Shown piece by piece: positions 19,786 to 25,606 of a DNA stretch of 25,606 nucleotides. The position numbers and the translations under genes were made by a program. Below the pieces are notes generated by a model. It did no database searches and was not told the DNA's origin. It saw nothing but the letters and a program-made list of their open reading frames with translations. Source of the DNA: DATMQA01 sp035566895 (lineage in GTDB: Bacteria > Verrucomicrobiota > Verrucomicrobiia > Limisphaerales > UBA8199); assembly GCA_035566895.1 (NCBI GenBank), contig DATMQA010000175.1:1-25606 (forward strand), given 5' to 3'. How positions within the stretch are numbered: the stretch's first letter is position 1; every line of letters begins with the position of its first letter.

Positions 19786-21348
19786 ATGAATACACCGCGC
19801 ACGCGTCGTGAATTTCTGACTGAAGTCGGCCGAGGGATGGTGGTTGCCGCCGTGGGCTATGAGGTCGCCACCGACCTTGGACTCGCCTCCGCTCTCGGCG
19901 AGGAAACCGCTGAATCTCTTTCCTTCGGCCCGCTCGAACCCCTCGTCTGTCTGATGCAGGAAACCCCGGCCGACCGGCTGCTGCCCGCGCTCGCCGCCCA
20001 GCTCCAATCGGGAACCGCGTTGCGCACTTTGACCGCCGCGGCCGCACTCGCCAATGCCCGCACTTTTGGTGGCGAAGATTACGTCGGTTTCCACACGATG
20101 ATGGCGCTGGCCCCCGCCTTGCACATGGCGCAGGAGCTGCCCGCTGAAATGCAAGCGCTTCCCGTTTTCAAGGTGCTTTATCGTAATACCAACCGCATCC
20201 AGGAATTTGGCGGACGAAAAAAGGAAGTCCTGCACCAGGTCAAACCGGCCGCGGAACCCGCCACCGGCTCCGGCAGCGAGGTGCTCCGCGAGGCGGTGCG
20301 CCGCAAGGAGGTCGAACAAGCGGAACAAACCTTCGCCCGGCTCGCCCGAGGCACTCCCGACGACGCTTTGAATGACCTGCTGTTCACCGTCCTGGATAAC
20401 ACGGAAGTCCATCGTGTTGTCTTGCCCTATCGCGCGTGGGATTTGCTCGGCCTGATCGGCAAGGAGCAAGCGCATACTTTGCTCCGCCAATCCGTCCGCT
20501 ATTGCGTCAAAGCCGAATCCTGGCCGCGGCAACCCAGCTCGGAAGACTCGCGCGCCCTTTTGCCCAAACTGCTCGAACAACACAAGCTGCTGGGCCGCTC
20601 GCCGGGTGACCGGAAAGCCGAGGACGGTTGGGTTGACCAAATGAGCCAAACGATTTTCAAGTCCTCCCCAAGCCAGGCGGCCGAGGCTGCCGCCGCGGCG
20701 CTGGCGGACGATATGTCGCCGGCAGCGCTGGGCGAGGCCATTACCCTGGCCGCCAACCAACTCATCCTCCGTGATATGGGCCGGACCCCTCGTGACGAGG
20801 TGACCGGCAAACCGATCGGCAGTGTGCACGGCGACTCGATCGGCGTGCACGCTTGCGACTCGGCCAATGCCTGGCGCAACCTGGCCCTGGTAGCCAATTC
20901 GCGGAACTGTTTTGCCAGCCTGATTCTGGGCGCCTACCAGGTGGCCCTGGACCGCACCGCCCGCGGCGGTGACTTCCTCAATTGGCAGCCGCTGCCGCTG
21001 GCCCGTCATCTCGGCGAGGTCAAGGCGACCGACGCAGACGGCTTGCGGCGGGAGTTGGAAGAGGCGATTCGGGGGAATCTGCAAGCGAAAGCCAGCGCGG
21101 TGGTCCAGCGCTACGGCGAATCGGGGCATCCGCCGCGCCCGCTCTTCGAGCTGATGTTGCGCTACGCGGTCAGCGAAGACGGGGCGCTCCACGCGGAGAA
21201 GTTCTACCGCACGGTCTCCGAGGAATTCGCCGCGACTCGGGCCGCGTTCCGCTGGCGTCACCTGGTCGCCCTGGCCCGGGTGACCGCCAGCGAGTTCGGC
21301 CGCCCCGCCGCCGGGATTGCCCAGGCGCGCGAGTTGTTGAAAGTGTGA
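19786..21348 (+). CDS. Tat-exported conserved alpha-helical protein
   Basis: 520 residues from the ATG of MNTPRTRREFLTEVG, preceded by AGGAG at good spacing; the TTG at 19768 adds only six residues and is not preferred. TRREFL (residues 6-11) is a twin-arginine motif followed by a mildly hydrophobic 'GMVVAAVGYEVA', so the folded protein is exported by Tat. The mature part is nearly all helical, with repeated helix pairs (e.g. 'LLPALAAQLQSG', 'LRTLTAAAALANARTFGGEDYVGFHTMMALAPALHMA') and conserved His/Asn-rich spots ('NTEVHRVVLPYRAWDLLG', 'IGVHACDSANAWRNLA', 'FRWRHLVALARVTASEFG'). The histidines could bind a cofactor or metal, but no known motif is recognised. Similar Tat-signal proteins occur in Planctomycetes and Verrucomicrobia. 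It is divergent from the CxxCH protein; the shared control region suggests a common process, possibly redox-related. Confidence 0.85.
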   Translation: MNTPRTRREFLTEVGRGMVVAAVGYEVATDLGLASALGEETAESLSFGPLEPLVCLMQETPADRLLPALAAQLQSGTALRTLTAAAALANARTFGGEDYVGFHTMMALAPALHMAQELPAEMQALPVFKVLYRNTNRIQEFGGRKKEVLHQVKPAAEPATGSGSEVLREAVRRKEVEQAEQTFARLARGTPDDALNDLLFTVLDNTEVHRVVLPYRAWDLLGLIGKEQAHTLLRQSVRYCVKAESWPRQPSSEDSRALLPKLLEQHKLLGRSPGDRKAEDGWVDQMSQTIFKSSPSQAAEAAAAALADDMSPAALGEAITLAANQLILRDMGRTPRDEVTGKPIGSVHGDSIGVHACDSANAWRNLALVANSRNCFASLILGAYQVALDRTARGGDFLNWQPLPLARHLGEVKATDADGLRRELEEAIRGNLQAKASAVVQRYGESGHPPRPLFELMLRYAVSEDGALHAEKFYRTVSEEFAATRAAFRWRHLVALARVTASEFGRPAAGIAQARELLKV

Positions 21349-21415
21349 GCCCAAACTCGACGCCGCCGAACTCCAATGCCGCCTCCGCGAAAATCCGCGT
21401 TCGGTGCTTACTGAC

Positions 21416-21461
21416 GTCCTGCCCGGCTGTGTTGGAACATTCGTACCGTGTTGGGCAGGAC
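21416..21461. repeat. 9-bp inverted repeat with long loop
   Basis: GTCCTGCCC (21416-21424) and GGGCAGGAC (21453-21461) are perfect inverted copies 28 bases apart, in the intergenic stretch after the Tat-protein gene. A T-rich stretch (CTTGCTCTTGATTTTCC) follows on the plus strand, so a weak terminator is possible. A dispersed intergenic repeat is an alternative. Confidence 0.45.
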
Positions 21462-21502
21462 CTTGCTCTTGATTTTCCATACCCGCTTTTTACTTTGCTT
21501 TT

Positions 21503-21607
21503 ATGAATTCCTGGACTTTTCGCCCTGATATTGACCGTCCCAATATCAAGGCGAAACTGCCCGAAAACCCCGTCAATATCTTATTATCAGGGCGAAACGC
21601 CTTGTGA
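21503..21607 (+). CDS. 34-codon ORF of doubtful coding status, overlapping a repeat cluster
   Basis: ATG at 21503 to TGA at 21607 gives MNSWTFRPDIDRPNIKAKLP followed by ENPVNILLSGRNAL. No Shine-Dalgarno precedes it. The same bases hold three copies of a TATCARGGCGAAA motif, so the open frame may be incidental to the repeat. It could be a leader ORF for the VOC gene, whose start lies about 25 bases after its stop, or a remnant of a longer gene. I do not recognise the peptide. Confidence 0.25.
   Translation: MNSWTFRPDIDRPNIKAKLPENPVNILLSGRNAL
21518..21597. repeat. Three-copy inverted/direct repeat cluster (TATCARGGCGAAA)
   Basis: TTTCGCCCTGATATTG (21518-21533) pairs with CAATATCAAGGCGAAA (21541-21556) with one mismatch in 16 around a 7-base loop. 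A third copy of the same half-site, TATCAGGGCGAAA (21585-21597), is an exact inverse of the first over 13 bases and in direct orientation with the second. The cluster lies immediately upstream of the VOC-family gene and could be an operator array, an alternative hairpin switch, or a small mobile-type repeat. Confidence 0.65.
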
Positions 21608-21629
21608 ATGAATGGTTCGGCATAAAGTC

Positions 21630-22061
21630 ATGAAACCGCGTATCACCGTTATTACTCTCGGCGTAGCGGATCTTCCGCGCGCCATCCGGTTCTATCGAGA
21701 CGGGCTTGGTTTTCCTACCGACGCGACAGACGATGCATCGATAGCAGTTTTTATGACCGGCGGCGTTCGACTGGCGCTCTACCCAAAGAACGCACTGGCG
21801 GAAGACATATCGAAGGATGTCAGACTCTCACCGAAAGGATTCGGTGGGATCACGCTAGCTCACAACGTGAGTCGGAAGAAGGAAGTGGCTGAGGTCCTCG
21901 CGCTCGCGGAGAAAGCGGGTGCCAAGCTCGTGAAGCCAGCGCAGGACACATTCTGGGGAGGCTACAGCGGTTACTTTGCGGATTTGGATGGATATTATTG
22001 GGAAGTCGCATGGGCGCCGATGTGCACTTTCGATCGAACCGGCGCTCTTGTTTTCAAATAG
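21630..22061 (+). CDS. VOC (glyoxalase/bleomycin resistance/dioxygenase-fold) protein
   Basis: 143 residues from the ATG of MKPRITVITLGVADLPRAIR, which matches the usual start of this subfamily; an ATG at 21612 would add six residues (MVRHKV) and cannot be excluded. Two beta-alpha-beta-beta-beta halves are visible: 'ITVITLGVADLPRAIRFYRDGLGFP...FMTGGVRLALYPK' (residues 5-55) and 'GITLAHNVSRKKEVAEVLALAEKAGAKLVKPAQDTFWGGYSGYFADLDGYYWEVAW' (72-130). The Glu in 'YYWEVAW' is the usual metal ligand at the end of the second half. VOC proteins bind divalent metal and act as lyases, isomerases, dioxygenases or resistance proteins, and this one cannot be assigned a substrate. The coding sequence seems less GC-biased than its neighbours, which may indicate recent acquisition. 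The upstream repeat cluster may regulate it. Confidence 0.9.
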   Translation: MKPRITVITLGVADLPRAIRFYRDGLGFPTDATDDASIAVFMTGGVRLALYPKNALAEDISKDVRLSPKGFGGITLAHNVSRKKEVAEVLALAEKAGAKLVKPAQDTFWGGYSGYFADLDGYYWEVAWAPMCTFDRTGALVFK

Positions 22062-22411
22062 TGAAGAAGGAGCCGTGAGGGGTCAGTTGCACAGATTTCC
22101 GGATTTTCCCATTTTTGTGTGGGTCAGCGATGAACCCAGGCCTTTGGCCGCCTTTGGCCTGGGCTGGTATGAACGACGCCTTTGGCGTCTCGATGGCAGC
22201 AGCGGCGTTCCGTCATAATGGTGCAGGTGTGCCTTCAAACGCACATTGCACACCAGCCGGCTATCGCCTAAAAAAGTGTCTGCCATGAACCATCACGATC
22301 GAGCCTCTTGGATCCGGGGAGTCGATGGCTGTCGAATCTCCATGCCATTCCAAACCTGGCTCACGGACCAAAGCCAAAACGGGAACCTGGAAAAAGCAAC
22401 CCGCGATGTTT
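22062..22411 (+). other. Intergenic stretch with hairpins before the LamG gene
   Basis: No gene is supported. A short ORF at 22246-22506 overlaps the start of the LamG protein in another frame and has no protein-like character. The part around 22135-22189 carries nested hairpins, listed separately. The LamG gene's promoter should lie in the last 150 bases, but I see no clear elements and no Shine-Dalgarno at normal spacing (a GGAAAAAG lies about 20 bases before the ATG). Confidence 0.4.
22135..22189 (+). repeat. Tandem hairpins built from GCCTTTGGC units
   Basis: CCCAGGCC (22135-22142) pairs with GGCCTGGG (22156-22163), and GACGCC (22175-22180) pairs with GGCGTC (22184-22189) around TTT. The unit GCCTTTGGC or a close variant occurs three times within the 55 bases, each itself a small palindrome. 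The first hairpin starts 74 bases after the VOC stop codon and could end that transcript, although there is no T-run after it. Confidence 0.5.
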
Positions 22412-25400
22412 ATGAAGACGACCGTTATTTCCAATCATTTCGCTGCGCTGGCCCTGGCGGCAGGCATGACCTCTTCGGCAGATCTGCGCGCTCAACCAGT
22501 CACTAACTGCGACCCCACACCCCCCAGCATCGTCGGGTGGTGGAAAGCTCAGGTCAACGCCCTCGACAGCGCCGGCACAAATGGCGGCGTCTTGCAGGGG
22601 GGCGTTACCTTCGCTGCGGGTGAAGTCGGCCAGGCCTTCAGTTTTTCGGGCGCGGGCGCCTCGGTGAATATCCCACGCGCGCCGGAACTCGACGTTGGCA
22701 ACCAGGTCACCGTCGAGTTCTGGATGAAAGCCGACCCCGCCAACGCCATGCAAACCTACCAGGGCCTGGTGACCAGTGACTTCTACGGCATCGAAATCGC
22801 CGATGGCGCTTCGCTGGCCCAGACCATGGGCCTCAACTTCTTCATCAGCATCTCCAGCGGCGCATTCTTCCCGCAAACCGCCGACGCCAACGGCGGCGGC
22901 GCGCCCGTCTCCGCCGGCCAATGGCACCACGTCGCCGGCACCTATGACGGCGGCCGCCTCCAACTCTATGTTGATGGCTTGCCCACCGGCAACCCTTACT
23001 CGTATTCGGGCCCCATCTCGCCGATGCTGTCCAACAGCTTCGTTACCATTGGTTCCGAGGACGGCCGGAAGAACTGCCCAAACTGTGTCAACGCCCGCTA
23101 CTTCAATGGCCTCATCGACGAAGCCGCCATTTACAATCGCGCCCTGTCGGCCGCCGAGATCGCCGCCATCTACAACGCCGGCAGCGCCGGCAAATGCCCG
23201 CTCCCGCAGCAGCCGGTCATTATTGGCCAGCCCTCCAACACCGTCGCCATCGCCGGCAACACCGCCGCATTGAATGTCCTTGCCTCCGGGGTGGCCCCGT
23301 TGAGTTACCAGTGGTACTTCGGAACCAGCCCGCTGGCCGGCGCATCCGCCTCAACGCTGACCCTGCCCAATGTTCGGCCCGGCCAGGCCGGCGCCTATTC
23401 GGTCATCGTCTCCAATCCTTTCGGCTCGGTTCCCAGCTCCAACGCCTTCCTCAACGTCCTCACCTTCCCCCCAGCCATTTTCCGTCAGCCCGCCAGCACC
23501 AATATTTACGTGGGCTCAAATGCCACCTTCAGCGTGGTGGTCACCGGCTCACCCACCATCACCTATCAATGGCAGAAAGATTCCACACCCATCCCGTTCT
23601 CCGACAACCCGGTGTATTCCATTCGCAACGCGCAGCCCACCAATTCAGGCTCCTATACCGTTGTCGCCTACAACCCCTACGGCGCCGTCACCAGTGCCCC
23701 CGCCATTTTGAATGTGACTCTTCCACCTCCCTGCACCCCGGCTCCTCCCGGCCTGATCAGTTGGTGGCGCGCCGAAAGCAATACCCTGGATAGTTACGAC
23801 AACCAAAACGGGATAGTTCAGTTCCAGCCCATCCAGTACACCGCCGGTAAGGTCGGTCGCGCGTTCAACTTCTTCCAGGCTTATGTGACGGTCCCCGACT
23901 CACCTGCCCTTCGAGTCACCAACGCCTTTTCCATCGAAGCCTGGGTCAATCCCCCGCCACCAACTTCGATCGTTTCCCACACCATCCTGGCCAAATATGA
24001 ATACCCCAGCCCTCTTTTACCGTTCATCCAGACTCCCACCAACAGCAGTTTCTACCTGGGCACGACCAACTACGGTATCCTCAACCTTACCGTGACTCGA
24101 AGTGGTCTGCCCGCTGGCGCCATCAGGCTGCTGAGCCCGGCTCGCATCCCGACCAACCAATGGTCGTTGATCGTCGCTACTTATGACGGCGCCTCGCTGC
24201 AACTCTATGTCAACGCGGTGCTCGTCGCTCAAACCAACTACTCCGCCGGCGTGTTCCCTGGCACGTCCGACCTCACCATCGGCGCGCTCCGGGGCCCACA
24301 GGATACACCGGCCCTCGGCTGGCTCGGCGCACTTGACGAGATTTCCTTCTATCGCCGCGCCCTCACCCCGGATGAAATCCAGGCCATCTACAACGCGGAC
24401 GTTTCCGGCAAGTGCCTCATCCCGCCCACCATAACTCAACAGCCCCAAAGCCAGGCCATCCCCCTGGGTGAGGATGTCCTGTTTGCACCTGCCGTCCTGG
24501 GCGCCAAACCCCTCGCGTATCAATGGCACTTCAACGGCACCAACCTTCCCAGCGCCACCAACTCGACGCTGCTCCTCGAGAAAGTCCAGTCCAATCGCGT
24601 CGGCAATTATTCCGTTCTCATTACCAACTCCGTCGGCTTCAGCCTCAGCTCGAATGCCACCCTGACGCTGCTGCCGCCGCCGGTTTGTACTCCGGCCCCG
24701 GCCAACCTGGTAAGTTGGTGGCCCGCCGACGGCTTCGCCTCCGATGTGATTGGCTCAAACAATCCTTCCAGCCTCATCGATATCACCTATCCCACCGGCA
24801 AGGTCGGCCGGGCGTTCGCTTTCAATGGCCTCAACAGCCGCATCACTATTCCCAACTCCCCTTCGTTGAACTTTGGCAGCAACGCAGGTTTCTCCATCGA
24901 AGGTTGGGTCAAAGTTCTGCCGTCAATCCTTGCTGAACCTTATCTCCTCCCGAACTACGACAATGTGCCCCTCTTCGAAAAGCGGTCTCTATCCGCTGGA
25001 TTTGCTGGCGATTCGGGTTACTCGCTGTCCCTCTACCGCGGCCGCCTCGCCTTCTGGCTTGGCCCCACCGTGGTCATCCCCCCGGCAGGGTCCGCTGGCT
25101 CGATGTTCACTTCAGCCGGTCCGGATTTGCGCGACGGCATGTTCCACCATGTCGCTGTCTCTTTGAGCCGCAGCGTCACCAACGGCGCCAACTTGTACGT
25201 GGACGGCCAGCTCGTCCTCAATTTCAACGTTCCCAGCCGCAGCGTCCTCTCCAATTCCGCCTCGCTCTATATCGGCGGTCCCACCATTACTACCACCAAT
25301 TCCTTTTTCAGCGGCCAGCTCGATGAACTCGCCCTCTATAACCGCGCCCTTTCCCCCGACGAGATCCTCGCCATCCGCCAGGCCGGCGCCGCCGGCAAGT

Positions 25401-25606
25401 GCAAGGTGCCGCCTTTTATCGTCAGCCAGCCCGCCCACACCAACGTCCCCCCCGGCCATGCCGCCACTTTTACCGTTGTGGCCGGCGGCGGCCCGACGCT
25501 TCGATACCAATGGCGCCACGGCATCCAGAACCTCCAGGGCGCCACGGTATCTTCGCTCACCATCAGCAACGTCCAGCCTTTCAATGTCGGCTCGTACTCG
25601 GTGCTC
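22412..25606 (+). CDS. Very large secreted LamG/Ig-like multidomain protein (3'-truncated by window)
   Basis: The frame is open from the ATG at 22412 to the last base, 1065 codons, with no stop. MKTTVISNHFAALALAAGMT begins a signal peptide ending near 'SADLRAQ' (residue 28). Domains in order: LamG/concanavalin-type 1 (about 38-258), Ig-like 1 (262-345), Ig-like 2 (350-435), LamG 2 (441-668), Ig-like 3 (670-752), LamG 3 (755-997), Ig-like 4 (from 1000, cut). Each LamG starts 'CTPAPxxL(I/V)SWW' or 'CDPTPPSIVGWW' and ends with 'LDE(I/L)(S/A)xYxRAL(S/T)xxEI' and a '(A/S)GKC' motif, so a disulfide between the first and last Cys of each unit is likely. Each Ig ends with a '(V)G(S/N)YSV' strand. Such proteins are cell-surface or extracellular adhesins or carbohydrate-binding scaffolds. 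No catalytic domain is visible before the window ends. Confidence 0.92.
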   Translation, partial: MKTTVISNHFAALALAAGMTSSADLRAQPVTNCDPTPPSIVGWWKAQVNALDSAGTNGGVLQGGVTFAAGEVGQAFSFSGAGASVNIPRAPELDVGNQVTVEFWMKADPANAMQTYQGLVTSDFYGIEIADGASLAQTMGLNFFISISSGAFFPQTADANGGGAPVSAGQWHHVAGTYDGGRLQLYVDGLPTGNPYSYSGPISPMLSNSFVTIGSEDGRKNCPNCVNARYFNGLIDEAAIYNRALSAAEIAAIYNAGSAGKCPLPQQPVIIGQPSNTVAIAGNTAALNVLASGVAPLSYQWYFGTSPLAGASASTLTLPNVRPGQAGAYSVIVSNPFGSVPSSNAFLNVLTFPPAIFRQPASTNIYVGSNATFSVVVTGSPTITYQWQKDSTPIPFSDNPVYSIRNAQPTNSGSYTVVAYNPYGAVTSAPAILNVTLPPPCTPAPPGLISWWRAESNTLDSYDNQNGIVQFQPIQYTAGKVGRAFNFFQAYVTVPDSPALRVTNAFSIEAWVNPPPPTSIVSHTILAKYEYPSPLLPFIQTPTNSSFYLGTTNYGILNLTVTRSGLPAGAIRLLSPARIPTNQWSLIVATYDGASLQLYVNAVLVAQTNYSAGVFPGTSDLTIGALRGPQDTPALGWLGALDEISFYRRALTPDEIQAIYNADVSGKCLIPPTITQQPQSQAIPLGEDVLFAPAVLGAKPLAYQWHFNGTNLPSATNSTLLLEKVQSNRVGNYSVLITNSVGFSLSSNATLTLLPPPVCTPAPANLVSWWPADGFASDVIGSNNPSSLIDITYPTGKVGRAFAFNGLNSRITIPNSPSLNFGSNAGFSIEGWVKVLPSILAEPYLLPNYDNVPLFEKRSLSAGFAGDSGYSLSLYRGRLAFWLGPTVVIPPAGSAGSMFTSAGPDLRDGMFHHVAVSLSRSVTNGANLYVDGQLVLNFNVPSRSVLSNSASLYIGGPTITTTNSFFSGQLDELALYNRALSPDEILAIRQAGAAGKCKVPPFIVSQPAHTNVPPGHAATFTVVAGGGPTLRYQWRHGIQNLQGATVSSLTISNVQPFNVGSYSVL

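Noticed and set aside
19657..21480. Long N-terminal extension of the CxxCH protein frame (open to 21480 on the minus strand)
   Set aside because: It is antisense to the Tat-protein gene and lacks protein-like features. The ATG at 19656 gives a proper signal peptide.
1..25606. tRNA, rRNA, CRISPR, insertion sequence or prophage
   Set aside because: No cloverleaf, rRNA-like segment, regularly spaced repeat, transposase motif or phage structural gene was recognised on either strand.

Overview
The window is GC-rich and gene-dense. It looks like chromosomal DNA of a Verrucomicrobiota member, probably of the Pedosphaera/Limisphaerales kind. This placement is inferred from gene content: LamG and Ig-like secreted proteins, extracellular modules ending in 'GPGPYYYR'-like repeats, a membrane CHASE2 Ser/Thr kinase next to an ECF-type sigma gene, FecR-domain proteins, a Tat-exported alpha-helical protein and a CxxCH/chitobiase-C-terminal protein. 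No rRNA or tRNA gene, CRISPR array, intact transposon or phage gene was seen.

Layout. 2-697 (+) is the 3' end of a large secreted protein. 698-1673 holds gene remnants: a frameshifted XRE-type regulator (-) and an internal piece of a ComM/YifB-type Mg-chelatase-like ATPase (+). 1674-3302 (-) is prfC. 3646-4500 (+) carries a hypothetical gene broken by an apparent TC slippage, then a small membrane protein. 4580-4708 (-) is a 42-codon ORF with a very strong Shine-Dalgarno sequence, too short for ordinary ORF calling.

5112-13159 (-) is the centre of interest: a four-gene, same-strand cluster. In transcription order it encodes (1) an outer-membrane protein joining a FecR domain, TPRs and a C-terminal beta-barrel, (2) a secreted Ig-like protein, (3) a CHASE2-3TM-Ser/Thr kinase, and (4) an ECF-type sigma factor whose ATG overlaps the kinase stop (ATGA). 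It reads as a complete envelope-to-promoter signalling chain: outer-membrane sensor, periplasmic linkers, inner-membrane kinase, sigma factor. A bipartite promoter-like motif, GTAATAG-N12-GTTGAT, occurs twice nearby in the same orientation, once behind the sigma gene and once upstream of the secreted protein at 13359-15164. It is a candidate target of this sigma factor.

13286-13320 is a convincing intrinsic terminator separating the cluster from the upstream secreted-protein gene (13359-15164, -). 15504-16499 (+) is an exported GH43/GH130-like beta-propeller protein. 16559-17214 (-) is an AbrB-type antitoxin/PIN-domain toxin pair with a palindrome just upstream; the toxin appears to lack one catalytic acidic residue. 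17403-18284 (+) is a membrane-anchored J-domain protein, converging 1 bp away on a two-CxxCH exported protein (18286-19656, -). That gene is divergent from a Tat-exported conserved protein (19786-21348, +). After a repeat-rich intergenic region come a VOC/glyoxalase-fold protein (21630-22061, +) and a very large LamG/Ig secreted protein (22412 to the window end, +), cut off by the window edge.
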